This document shows, piece by piece, positions 46,086-57,911 of a DNA stretch of 64,000 bases. A program made the position numbers and the translations under genes. Within the stretch, counting starts at the first letter, position 1. Each line of letters starts with the position of its first letter. The notes under the pieces are model-generated. The model saw only the letters and a list, made by a program, of their open reading frames with translations. It had not been told where the DNA came from and did no database searches. Source of the stretch: Isoetes taiwanensis. Its lineage: Eukaryota > Streptophyta > Lycopodiopsida > Isoetales > Isoetaceae. The stretch covers positions 4,728,224 through 4,792,223 of the forward strand of contig JAJEKV010000035.1 in NCBI GenBank assembly GCA_021234155.1, in the 5' to 3' direction.

Positions 46086-47400
46086 ATATATATCAATTTG
46101 CCACTATCAAATGCAATAATTTACACCAAGGAGCTGGGGAAGCTCAATTCATACTTTGTTCTACACAGAACAACAGAAGGAGAATATCTTTTAACTAAAC
46201 AATGTGGGGGAAATGTAGAAAACGGCTTACCTATCTTGGAGGAATGATCTGAATCTATAACCTGATGAAATAAGAACATTTTGTCTAACCGAAGAGATTT
46301 GGGTCATGCAATTCTTCCAATCCGAAGCGCGTAGTAGTGCAATGATGTGCGCAATGTGCCGGATTGAACACGGCGGGGGATCCCGACCTGGTCATTCATT
46401 CGCTGTTTTCTGCAACTGTGTCTGACGGCCTAGATCGCGCGAAGTGGTAGATTCTTATGAGATACCTGTTTGTGGGTCCTCGGCTCCTTCCCGGTTTGTT
46501 TGCAAACACACAATTCTGTTGCATCTCATTTATTAGGACAGCTTATCCTGTCTACTTGCCTAATGGAACTACATTGTCTCTTTTATCTTCTTCTGTTGGT
46601 TGGCGTCCTAGACCTTATGGCTATGGGGATTAATCCTTATGGCTAGGGGGGATAACACCCGAGTTCAAGGGTGTTATCCGCCTTAACAACCTGGACCCGA
46701 GAGTTTTATGGTGGTTTTGTAATGGTTTTATGGTGGTCTTCACAAAACTTAGGTGTTTATGGCCATTTGGCAAAACAAAATAGGTGTTTATGCACTTTTT
46801 AACGTGTTACTGGTGGGTAACACCACTGCAACCAACAGCTGCGATCTGATCTCATCATTAAAACTTGAGGGCCAGGTTGTTAAGGGGATTAGATGGGCCG
46901 CTTTTGGACTAGTTGAAACTCAACCCGCACTTACCATGCAAAGAGAATGCAATAATAGATAAATGTCTCATTCTCCTATAGCTACTTGGTTTAAAATCCA
47001 AAGCAGGAATGGATTCGAATGGAGCAGGAATGGCCAACCCCAGGATGCACTTATATGTAAAGGGGATATGCCATTTGCTTTCATAGGGTAGCAAAACAAC
47101 ACCCCTTGTATATGGATTTTTAAAGCCAAATTTGAACCCCTTCATATGCAATTTACCTCAAATACATACGACAACACTTCAAAAACACTTGCAACTTACC
47201 TCAATTATGTGACCACCATACGGGTAAAATGCGAACATATACCCGTACGATGGTCACAAAATACATACAGAAACACTAAATGGAACTCCCTTTTCATAAA
47301 TTGCTAAAAAGAAAAGAAAAAGAAAAAGAAAAAAGAAACCCCTAACTTGCACTCGGGCCTAAAATATGGCAACAAAATGTGAATCCCCCATGGCCAACAT
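46086..47400. other. upstream region of U-box gene; two strong hairpins
   Basis: No gene. Includes the likely promoter and 5' leader of the U-box gene. Hairpin 1 is GGATAACACCC / GGGTGTTATCC (46,651-46,680). Hairpin 2 has arms of about 18 bases, GTGACCACCATACGGGTA and TACCCGTACGATGGTCAC (47,209-47,257). The hairpins may be MITE remnants. Confidence 0.5.
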
Positions 47401-49308
47401 ATAATTTGGCGTTCCATTTACATAAACTCCAATCCTAATGTAGTTCCTCAGCTTCAAGCTAATGATAGTGCTTGGAAGTCATCTGTTCCTATTACAAAAG
47501 TTTCATATCAAAATTTTAGTGATTAGCTTTGTAAGGATATATCTAGTGCATCTAGAAAGGCAAGGACATCAGCTGCTTTACAACTGTTGTCTAAAGGGAA
47601 TAAGATGAGTTGTTGACAATCTTGGACACATTGAAAGCTCGGCAAACTCAAGTTGAACATAGTTACCTCCAGATGACATATTTTACCATTTGACTGTCAA
47701 AATGTAGTTCAAGCCTTTGGTAATCCTATGGTTGAGGTGGAGCATCAAGCTCATATTAAGTGTGCTGAGAACTTGTTCTTTTGTATAGTCCTTGATTATT
47801 TTACTAGTGGCTATTTAGTTTTTCACAGCTTTGTATTTGGTTATTGCGTCTTTTGAGACGCCTTCAACTTTCTCCATTTTACAAGTTGTTGGCAAAAAAA
47901 TTTGTTCTTCTTATGTTTGATAGTAGCAATGCGGTGGACTCTTTATCTAGAGGAATTGATCTACTTGGTGGGGAACATATAATATACCAGTTATTACTCT
48001 GGTGGTTTTACACCAGATATGGTTCACGTATTAAAGATGCATTGCTGGTTCCCGATACCTAATCTTCCTGCAGATCTAATGGCTCATCAATTTGTAGAGC
48101 AATTGCAACTGGACCTAGGGTTCATATCTCACACACCATCATGAATGGTCTGTGGATTTGTATTTCTATGCCAGTGGACTTGCCTTTACCAGATTGTATA
48201 GCGGTGAAGAGCGGGCTTTGGTATAAGAAGTTGCTAGCTTTCGTCTTAGTCCTTGTGCATCTCAGACATCTGTTCAATTCTCATTCTTCTCAGAATGAAG
48301 TTCTCTTTGTTATTTTTTCATCTATTCATGATCAACCTTTGCCGGTTGTTTTGCATTCCTCAGCTATGGAAGATGCTGCTCTACTTCTACTTTTGATGTT
48401 CCTTCTACTCTCCATGTTGATGCTTCTTCTTCTCATACCTCTGAGGTTGCTATGCATGGTCCTAATCTCTAGTGCTTTAATTGATAAAACTTTCTAGGCC
48501 GGGAGATTGTCGCGATAATCCTCTGGGCTTGGCCGAATATTGGCAAAAAACAACGGTTGATCTGCTAAGGCAAGTTTGAGAGCATGATCTTCGCACAAGT
48601 CTAAAGTTAGTTGCTCATCTCAAAGCTGTACAAGAAACATGCTAGAGCAATCGAAATCTCTTTTACCCCTTAGCTTGTTGGTTGCTTAGGGTTCTTCAAG
48701 GTTCAGAAGAAATAAACAAAGAGTTCCAAAGGCTTCAAGCTGCTGCGTCCATTACCGCAATTAAAAAGCCAGGTGAATAAAAGAACTACCCTAAATTTAA
48801 TACTCTGGCAATTAAATGTTCTGCGGGACACAACGCTATTCAACGAGATCCCCATAAACGGAACGCCATCAAAAAAGCTTAAAAATAAAAAAATCTCAAT
48901 CTGGCAGCCAGGGCTGTGAAGAAAATAACAGAGGATGAGAAACACAAAAAGTAGCATAGAAGCTTTTTGCTGGATAAATTGCTCGGCCTGTGGCCTAAGG
49001 GAGGTCAACCCTCCCCTCTCGCAGATTAAAGGAAACAAACCCTCAAAACCTGCCATTTTCCTCATAAGTTAACTACTATGCAATACAAAGACAAGCGGGA
49101 CGCTCTTCATCATCACCAGTCGCAGATACAACTATTAGCATCCCCTTATTCAAATCCACAAGTTTTCTAAATTTTGGTCTTCCTTGCTTTTTAAGGCACG
49201 TCTATTTCCGAGGTACATTACACGATCCTCGGGTTGCTTGTTGACTTCAGTACTACAGAAAATAAAACCCTTTGCAATTCCTTGGTTTGCCTCAATAAAA
49301 GGATGGAG
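47401..49308. other. decayed repeat sequence, no recognisable gene
   Basis: Degenerate open frames (e.g. 47,844-48,062 and 48,141-48,497) are T/Leu-rich and interrupted. The sequence has the look of an old retroelement, but no diagnostic motif was found. Confidence 0.4.
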
Positions 49309-51460
49309 TTAACTACCAGAACAATAAAAGGCAACTTCCAGAGAGATGTTGTTTAGGGATTTAGTTATGTCATGCATTATTGCAAAGAAATCCTCCCACC
49401 AGCCTTTGTCCTCATCACTGAAGTTCTTAAAACCCAACCTTATACTTTTCTCCATGCTTGTCAATAGGACGAAGGAATTCTTGTCCTTGTTCTTTTTTGT
49501 GTAGTCTACTGCACTTTTCAGTAGCTGCTGAATAGCCCTTCTCATTGCTTTAGATTTAGGAATATATTTCAAATATTATAATCTTGTTTCAGACAGCCAA
49601 GTTTAGGATCTGACAAAGTACTTTCCTTGAAGATATACTTTACCCTCCTTGAGGAACTTTACATGATGATGGATAGCAGGACCTATGTCAGACTGGCACC
49701 GAAAAACAAACTCAGAGAAAACATAAGTCTCACTAAGCACTTCGACAACTGGAGTTGGATTGTATAAGCTTGCTCAATTACACCGCACAAGAAATACAGA
49801 CACAATGTTTTTTTCCTGTGCAACCTTATAGATAATCGACTAAACTTTTCATCTATCTGATCATGGGTGTAGTCCACAAGTAAAAAGCCAACCTTGACCT
49901 TTCGAAAGATATCCAAATGGACCAGCATTGCGCAATAAGCAAATAAAACTTGGTGTTTGTCTTCTCTGGTAGTATTGCCTAACTATAAGTACAATACGGG
50001 AGACAGCTTCTCCTTTGCCAGCAAAATCTTATTTAGTATTTGTCGTCGTGAGGTTAGGATTGCCATGTATATTTGGATATGTCAAAAATACTCTCCACTA
50101 TACAACTCTATGAAAGGTCATGACGCCAACTAGATATAACCTCAGAAAATCAGATTCATCTAAATTCTTTGGAACATTTATAAAATGGGGTAGTGACATC
50201 TTCTTTTGGTCCATGCCATCTACCACTACAGACATATTCGAGTAAAAAACTTCTTTTTATGATTTGATAGCTTCTTTCTTTATAGGACTTGAGCCTTGCT
50301 GTGAACTTATAATTCTTGAGTTATTTGATTTGCAATCAAGGATATTAGTCAATACCTCAAAAGAATAGTACAGATGCTATGCGACCAAAGTCAAGCTTCT
50401 AGGAATTAGGAGCCTTGCTATGGGCACATGGACAAGATTCCAAAATGTAGGAGTATGCCAAGCACGCATAGACATAGTTTACAGACTTTGATCTCATGCT
50501 ATGCACGCATAGACAAGCTTCCAAGATTAAAGAGCTATGCTATGCGGGCATAGGATTTGCGCGCATAGACAAGCTTACAGAAATTTTGAAACAAAAAAAC
50601 ATACTTTTATCTAGATGGCCCTTTGCCATAGATCGTTTCTCCTTCAATGTTGAGCAAGTAGAACATATATTAAAAACCGATGCCTCTTCAAAATCCTAAG
50701 AAGATTAAATTCTTGCTTCCGTAACCTCAAAAAATAGGAATATAATATGAATTTCGACTCGAATACTGAAAAAGATATTTGTACATGCTATAGGCTTCCT
50801 TCTTAGTAATGTTGTCCGTCAGATGATATACAGGATTGTTGTGAAGCCGCTCGCAGTTGGAGTCAAAGAAGCCTACCAGTCATGCTTTTGCCTCCAGGCA
50901 ATGCATACCAACAACTTTTTTTGGGTGACAATAGTCATCAATACACGGATTTTTGTCTAATCTTTTTTGCCCCCTTGACATGCGACGACTTCCAATGGCA
51001 TGTATTCTTTTAAAAGCAAGTTGGCACACTGTAATGCTCGAAACATAATAAGAATTATCTCTTCCTTCAAGCCTGATACGATATGCCAAGTACGATTCTT
51101 GGTCACCTTTAGACATTGATAAGAAACTTTGTCTTATGTGCCTTAAAGAGAAAACTTGAGGCTGCTAAACCTGATGCTGACTATTCTCATGTAAGCCAGT
51201 CCCATCAATCACTCATACATAATAATTCTAAAAGCTCTTACCATGGGATCCCTCTTAAAACTTTTCACACTACTGTATGGATTTTTCTGACAACATCTCT
51301 GCAGGACTGTCATTCTGAGCAGAGTTTGTGGTAGCTCTTTGAGGAGTACAAAATAGTTTGTCTTCACGAGTTGTGTCATTAATCCTTTCGCTCTGAGCCA
51401 GAGCCAGGTCTGATAGGAAACAATGTCGACTTTCTCTTCAAAATGTGAAGTCTTCGTCAT
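49309..51460 (-). pseudogene. degenerate transposon ORF with DUF7869-like motif
   Basis: On the minus strand near 50,010-49,800 the frames give NTTREDKHQVLFAYCAMLVH, then LDIFRKVKVGFLLVDYTHDQ and IDEKFSRLSIRL. This resembles the block VGFLLVGHTHEDIDQxFSR of DUF7869 proteins encoded by plant and animal transposon-like genes. At 51,116-50,880, VCQLAFKRIHAIGSRRMSRG resembles their upstream segment. Frames are broken repeatedly and no termini are identified. The family match is from memory of the motif and needs a profile search. Confidence 0.5.
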
Positions 51461-52890
51461 CTACCCTTTGGGTTAAGGAAGGGCCAGTAGCAGGCAACAC
51501 AAGTCTCTCCACAGAATCTCAGAATCTACTATATATTAAAATGATAGTTGTAATTTTTGGAGAGATGAAGGAGTTTTCAAAAATAGAGTGGGTTGGCTGA
51601 GTAGGTGAGGATAAGAAGTTGCTTTCAGATTGCATTTGGGGGTGTTTCTAAACACGACGACGAGCACTGTAAAACATGTTTTGGAGACAGAGTTTGGAAA
51701 GAGATAGACCCACGCATCAAGTGTAAAGGGGACGGAAACAATGTGGAGATAGTGTTCGACAGAACCGTATCACAATAACCTTCACCTTCGCTACTTTGAG
51801 TGGGTGTGCTGTAATGGCCACAAGGCAATATCGCAACATTTGCAGGAGGAAATGAAATAGTAACATCTTTGTTATTTCCATCCATTGTTGCACAAGGAGA
51901 ATGACCTGACTCATCTAACAAGCCCTCCTTTATCAAATTGTTGATGTAAACAATCTGGCTAGTAGCGCTTACACAAGTACATTGCTTGCCCATGCGTGCA
52001 TAGGCAAGCAATAAAAATAAATAGTATATCCATGCGCATATGGACAAGGAATATATGAAATACGAAAAGCATATGCCCTCACATACAAGCAGCAGAAGAA
52101 AGTATTATGCTCAGGCAGCCTAAACTGTAACTCCATAACACAATGCATGAAATTAAAGCTAAAATGTAGAAGCTAGTGGATTTTGAGCTTGTTGGTCATC
52201 TTTTTTGCCTACTTGTGTCCCTTTTAACATATGATCACCTACATGTGCATAGGCTTGGCCTTTTTTCTGCTTTTTGTCCAGGCGCCCATAGCCCCTAAAC
52301 GTTTTTTAGTACTAGATGCCTATGTGCGCATATGCTCAATGTTTTTCTCACTGCTTGTCTATGTGTGCATTTACACTCCTCATCTATGCCATGGGCAACC
52401 ATGTTGTTTTACTGTAGGTACAGAGTTTTTGTCCACTGGTTGTTTATGTGCGCATGGGTGTTGTTTTGCTTTGGAGAGGACGACAAAGGACAAGAACCCA
52501 TCTAAGGAGGTTCCACAAAGTGTGACTGGTTTTTCTGTTGCGGAAGACGGTTCCGTCTTTTGTAAGGATCAATAGCGGCTGCTTGTAAGAGGAACTGGTG
52601 AACTCACAAGGGCACACTTTGTGTATCTCTATATTTGTGATCAACCTGGTAAAGAACCCCAAGAACTTGACAAGTTCAAAAGGTGTGACAGGCTAAGAGA
52701 TGTAGAGCTCTTTGGCATGTTTCACATTAAATGCACGACAACAAACCAAAGGGGCTGAGCAGGTATACTCAGTGGGCTCCAATTACTTCAAGCTGAGTCT
52801 GTCTTCTTCCAAGAACATGCAAAGCTATATTCAGACTAGAATAAAAGCCAAAGTTGTAGTATTGTCTATGCGCACATAGGTATTTGCAAG
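50410..52890. repeat. scattered CTATGCGCGCATAG-like palindromes
   Basis: At least a dozen variants of a 14-base palindrome occur, often followed by ACAAG or GCAAG: CTATGCACGCATAGACAAG (50,498), CTATGCGGGCATAGG (50,531), GCGCGCATAGACAAG (50,558), CATGCGTGCATAGGCAAG (51,990), CATGCGCATATGGACAAG (52,031), ATGTGCATAGGC (52,243), CTATGTGCGCATATG (52,320), TTTATGTGCGCATGGG (52,443) and CTATGCGCACATAGG (52,868). Density is far above the surroundings. The boxes overlap and flank the DUF7869-like relic; they may be its subterminal binding sites. Confidence 0.65.
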
Positions 52891-52939
52891 TTTTTAGTCA
52901 AATTCAAAGGAAAATGTGAATTATGATCTAAGCAGGATA
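51461..52939. other. no recognisable gene
   Basis: Open frames at 51,625-52,047 and 52,231-52,575 have no recognised family and largely reflect the palindromic repeat words. Confidence 0.4.
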
Positions 52940-53299
<360 letters not shown>

Positions 53300-53419
53300 G
53301 TCCAAAGTTTGCCATGTTGGAATGTTTGTCTTGTATCTTTCATTGGCTCGTTTCTTCTACATTATGTTGAAATACACAATATTTCTTTGGCAAAATCAAA
53401 ATCATTGAGGAGGGGGCTT

Positions 53420-53454
<35 letters not shown>

Positions 53455-53575
53455 TCCAAAGTTTGCCATGTTGGAATGTTTGTCTTGTATCTTTCATTGG
53501 CTCGTTTCTTCTACATTATGTTGAAATACACAATATTTCTTTGGCAAAATCAAAATCATTGAGGAGGGGGCTTGG
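53300..53575 (+). repeat. direct duplication after (GT)n
   Basis: GTCCAAAGTTTGCCATGTTG through CAAAATCATTGAGGAGG occurs at 53,300-53,418 and 53,452-53,571, each preceded by a GT tract. A third, older copy lies at 56,035-56,145. Slippage or unequal exchange at the GT tract would explain the close pair. Confidence 0.9.
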
Positions 53576-53576
53576 A

Positions 53577-54115
53577 ATGAATGGTCTTCTTTCCCTACGT
53601 GTTCAGATTTTGTTGCCTGCAAGGGGATTTACATCATTTCCCTATTATTATGCCTTTGAAATTTTTCTCGATATGTGATTCTAATGCTCTAGTTCGCAAA
53701 CCAAAATCGTTTTTTTCATAGCTTGAATAACACTTTCATCCCTCCAACCTTCCTTTAATCTTTCCATACCTTTGCCACAAGTCTAAGCTACTGTTAAATT
53801 TTTATTCTTTTTAATTGATAATGATATTTGATCTCTATCTTAAAATGTAATGTCACATCAAAATTTATCTCATCAATATGTTCCATTCATTGAAAGTTAT
53901 AGTAGAATATTTCTCAAAGATGAACTTTAGAACATCATTGAGTTAATTTACTCTGATTCTTCCTGCGTTATTTCAAGTGCCGATTGTGCTAAAACACCTT
54001 TGGCTAAGATTTCATTGAAATGATAGCTCATCCCAATAGATATATTTGGAAGGATCAGGGCACGATTCAGCTTTGACAAGTGTTCCGTTTATGAATGCAG
54101 ATGTACCACATGGAA
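53577..54115 (-). pseudogene. duplicated 3' end of the GDSL lipase gene
   Basis: ATGGTCTTCTTTCCCTACGT through ATGCAGATGTACCACATGG is a near copy of 57,540-58,084. It contains the last part of the final coding exon and about 370 bases downstream of the lipase gene at 57,912-59,324. A short internal deletion (GATCTGTGAAGTGGAGCTCA reduced to GATAGCTCA) removes part of the DxxH region. At 54,116 it joins Copia pol sequence abruptly. Not functional. Confidence 0.9.
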
Positions 54116-54800
54116 ATGAATTGTTCTTGGTAAAGAAATGTGGAAGTTTGTGTGAAATGAGAAGCACCGTTTGTGCTAGCACTAATTATTTAAACATTCC
54201 GGATATCAGGTTGTGGCATAATATACTAGGTCACACACACTATAGCAGTCTAGAATTTCTGGCTAGAAAGGGATGGATAGATTGCAAAGAAACAAAAAAG
54301 CAAGGGTTGATCTGTGAAGAATGCATGCTTGACAAACTTAATGGACTGCCTTTTGGAAAAGCTAGATATAGAGCCAAAGAGGTACTCAAATTAGTCTAAT
54401 CTGTGTGGTCCACTTAATGTCAGGAGTAGATTAAATAAAAGATATTTCATCACGTTTATAGATGATTGAAAGAAAATCACAAACACTGGCAGCTTTGAAG
54501 CAATTTGTGGAAAGTGGAGAGAGAAACAAAAAAAAGGGTCAAGTGCATAATATTAGACCATGGTGATGAATACTTGTCAAGATAATTCAAGTATTTCTGT
54601 ATAACAAATGGAATCATAGGACAAAAAATTTGTAGGTACAGTCCGCAACACAAAGGAGTAGAAGAAAGAAGAAATAGAAGCATTGTAGATGCATTAGGAC
54701 GATGATCAAGCATGCTAGGTGCTGAATAACCTATGGGAGAAAGCATTAAAGGCTGCCATTCTCGTGCAAACAAGCTGCAATCTGCAATATTACAAGGTAA
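54116..54800 (+). pseudogene. Copia pol fragment (pre-integrase and integrase)
   Basis: The plus frame reads IRLWHNILGHTHYSSLEFLA...CEECMLDKLNGLPFGKARY, the GAG-pre-integrase/zinc-binding H-H...C-C region. In other frames (54,480-54,770) it gives LDHGDEYLS, FKYFCITNGII and CRYSPQHKGVEERRNRSIVD, from the integrase core. Stops and frame breaks are frequent. The pol continues after two inserted repeats at 55,598. Confidence 0.85.
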
Positions 54801-54848
54801 TGTATCTCTAAATCTTTGGTCAAATTCAAAGGAAAATATGAGTTATGA

Positions 54849-55163
54849 TTGGGGGCACCTATGATTTTAAAATATGAAATACGAGTTCGCCTAAGGTTTT
54901 GATGAATATACTTTATACAGCTTCGCCTAAGGTTTTAGAATATGAATTACGGGGGCTCGAACCTCTACCAAAGTAACTCGATGTCTTAATAAGACTACTT
55001 TGACTAGTATAACTAGTGAGCTAAAGTAATTATTTTTTATCTTTAATCTATGTTTTTTTTATAACAACCCATTCAATTGTTTTGAGGATATGGTTTCAAG
55101 AATTGTCATTTTATATCCATAATAAATTCCCCTAGAACCCCCTGTTATCTTGCTACATATTCT
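54849..55163 (-). repeat. tRNA-like dispersed repeat E, copy 1
   Basis: Direct copy of 55,270-55,597 (about 85-90% similar by eye). On the minus strand it contains TAGCTCACTAGTT (A-box-like) and, about 45 bases later, GGTTCGAGCCCC (perfect B box), so it may be SINE-derived. Both copies lie inside the interrupted Copia relic. Confidence 0.65.
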
Positions 55164-55269
55164 AAACATGGTGCACCTTGGACTACCACAGTCATTGGAT
55201 CTGTCGATCCTATGGTCCAAACTGCATGTTGGAGCCTTGGACACCTCTCGTTTCGCTTATAGTCATTTA

Positions 55270-55597
55270 TGATTGGCGGCACATATAATTTTGAAATATG
55301 CAATATGAGTTTGCCTAAGGTTTTGATGAATATCGAGCGTCTATACGGCTTTGTCTAAGCTTTTAGAATATGAATTACAGGGGCTCGAACCTCTACCAAA
55401 TAACTCGATGCCTTAATAAGATTACTTTGATCAGTATAACTAGTGAGCTAATGTAATTATTTTTTATCTTTAATCTATGTTTTCTTTTATAACAACTCAT
55501 TCAATTGTTTTGAAGATATGGTCTATGATTTCAAGAATTGTCATTTTACATCCATATTAAATCCCCTTGGAACCCCTTGTTATTTTGCTACATATTG
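55270..55597 (-). repeat. tRNA-like dispersed repeat E, copy 2
   Basis: Second copy in the same orientation, separated from copy 1 by about 105 bases of unrelated sequence. It has the same A- and B-box-like words and ends TTGTTATTTTGCTACATATT, where copy 1 has TTATCTTGCTACATATT. Confidence 0.65.
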
Positions 55598-55985
55598 GAT
55601 GCCTTGTCTATACGCATATACCATCCCCAGTTGAGAAGGAAGGTAGATAAGAAGAGTCAAATTGGATTCCTAGTCGTATACGACACTAAATCCAAAGGAT
55701 ATAGAATCCATGAGCCTGAATCAAGGCAAATAATCATAAGTCGTGACGTGATCTTTGATGAAAGAACTCTTTTTAAAAGAGAGACATCAAAGGAGGTGAG
55801 AGATCTACACCCTAAACAGGATAAAAAGGCGCATTTTGATGTGAATTTAGATTCGGGCGAGAATGTTACAGATAATGATAGTTTGCGGACAAAAGAATCA
55901 AGCATATATAATGATAGTGAGCATGAAAAAAACTCAAGTTAAAGTTCTTTATGGAAAAAACTAGTACGCCCTTCTTTTCTTTTCT
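55598..55985 (+). pseudogene. Copia pol fragment (post-integrase region)
   Basis: QLRRKVDKKSQIGFLVVYDT, KSKGYRIHEPESRQIIISRD and VIFDERTLF match the conserved stretch between integrase and reverse transcriptase in Copia elements (KxxxKxxxCIFVGY...GYRLY...SRDVxFDE). It then runs into an Asp/Ser-rich linker. It continues the relic at 54,116-54,800. Confidence 0.85.
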
Positions 55986-56139
55986 TTTCTTTTCTTTCTT
56001 CCTTTTTTTTTTGTGGTGGGGGGATACGTGTATGATCCAAAGTTGCCATGTTGGAATGCTTGTCTTATTTTTTTACTGGCTCGTTTCTTCTACATTATGT
56101 TGAAATACGCAATATTTCTTTGGCGAAACCAAAATCATT

Positions 56140-56310
56140 GAGGAGGAAGGAAGGAAGGAAGGAAGGTATTTTTATCGTCGATGGAGACCAATCGGTCTAT
56201 GGGACCCAATACAAAAGCGCAGCAAGCAGATTACTACCGGGATTAAAAAACCCCCGCCCCGAAGGGTTTTCGAGGGAAAACCCGTGGCAGCAATCAGTCT
56301 GCTGACAAAC
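56140..56310 (-). repeat. (GGAA)n and dispersed repeat D, copy 4
   Basis: A GGAAGGAAGGAA run (56,143-56,166) abuts TTTTTATCGTC...CTATGGGACCCAA...TTAAAAAACCCCCGCCCCGA, the same order as at 28,856-29,000. Confidence 0.7.
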
Positions 56311-56359
56311 TGTTCCAACATACGAAATGCAAAAACACACAAATATATACATTCATGCA

Positions 56360-57537
56360 CCGCACCCGTAGTGCCTGATCAGCGGGCAGCCAGGCGGAGG
56401 CAAAGGTGAGCTCGCAGATCCAGTACCTCCTGAATGTATGACCCCAGAGCACGTACTGACGGTGTGTTCATCAGCAAATGTAGGGGCAAGTTCGGCCGCA
56501 CTAAGGGAGCCGTGATCCGCCCGGATCGACCAATGCTAGGCAACTCGAAAGTGTGAGACTCATCCTCAATGGCACCCGCTTGATAGCACCGACAGAGCCC
56601 GGCCCCGGGGCTCCCTAATCCACCGCCTGCCTCGATGCGAAGATGGTGGGCACCGTGCGAATGGAGGCAATGAGTCTCAAGCTTTTTGTGGCACCGGGAA
56701 CGCAGTAGAGCCGGGCCCCGCTAACACGGGGTTGACATCGATGTGCTCCTTGTAATGGGTCGCTTTGACCTGCTCTAGAGCGCCGAGGTCCCGTGAGCTT
56801 GCCAAGGAAGCAAGCGTCCAAGTACTCCCGCCAGGCCGCCACGATCGGCCTCTCGTGTTGCACTCATACAAGCACACTGCTCTTCTCGCACGTTCCATCC
56901 GACGAACCACCGATCTCTCTTACCTCTCCAACAGCCCCGAGAGCCGGCCAAGGGGCCCATTGCCACAAGATATGCCAAAAGCGGGAGCCGAAAGCATCAC
57001 CCATATTAACCACTTTCTCAAAATAGACGATGTGTCTATCAAGGGTCGCCTAATCGGCGGCAAGAATCCGGTTTTCGGCAGCTGTAATCTAATAGGGGAT
57101 CAAGGTTTCACCCCAAGTGCCCGTGCCAAAAATGCCTTCCGCTTTTGCTCCTTAAGTCATTCCAGTCGCCAAAGAGACGGCCGGGACCCCAAACCTCGAC
57201 CCGCATGAAGGGCGAAGCTCACCCGGTGTTCAAACAGATGTGACCGATGGCCCCAATTATAGAGCTCGCTTGGATCAAGAGCGTTAAGACGCGGCATAAA
57301 GCGTTTTCCAGCCTGCTGTCACCCGCAAGCGGATGGACGCCTCCCAACAGAGCGAGGAGGGGAACTCCACCCCTAGGTACTTGTAGGTGGGCGTGACCTC
57401 CACAGGCTGTCCCCGATATGTGAGTGCAGGAGGCGTGGGGTGGCGTGAAGAGGATATGAGAACCACCCTGGTCTTGGCCAGATTCACGCGCATGTCTGTA
57501 GCCTGACAGAATGTGTCTAGGGCATCCAGATGAGACC
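56360..57537 (-). pseudogene. GC-rich LINE reverse transcriptase 3' fragment
   Basis: Minus-strand frames give NLAKTRVVLISSS, YRGQPVEVTPTYKYLGVEFP and WEASIRLRVTAGWKTLYA, the end of a non-LTR RT domain (YKYLGV motif). Then LYNWGHRSHLFEHRVSFALH and LLER-type C-terminal sequence follow in shifting frames. GC content is well above the neighbours. It butts directly against the 3' flank of the GDSL gene at 57,538. Truncated at both ends and frame-broken. Confidence 0.75.
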
Positions 57538-57911
57538 TGGATGGTCTTCTTTGCCTACGTGGTCAGATATTGTTCCCGCAAGGAGATTTACATCATTTAC
57601 CTATTATTACACCTTTGAAATGTTTCTTGATATGTAGTCCTAATGCCCTAATTCGCAAACTAAAAGCTTTTTTTTTTCAGAGCTTAAATAACAATTTCAT
57701 CCCTCCAACCTTCCTTCAATCTTTCCATACCTTTGTCACAAGTCTAAGCTACTGTTAAATTTTTATTCTTTTTCATTGATATGACATTTGATCTCCATCT
57801 TAAAATGTAATGTATGCATCAAAATTTATCTTATCAATATGTTCCATTCATTGAAGGTTATAGTCCAATATTTCTCAAAGATGAACTTTAGAACATCATT
57901 GAGTTAATTTA

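Noticed and set aside
56765-57208. 147-codon plus-strand open frame
   Set aside because: GC-rich antisense of the LINE fragment; the minus strand carries the RT motif.
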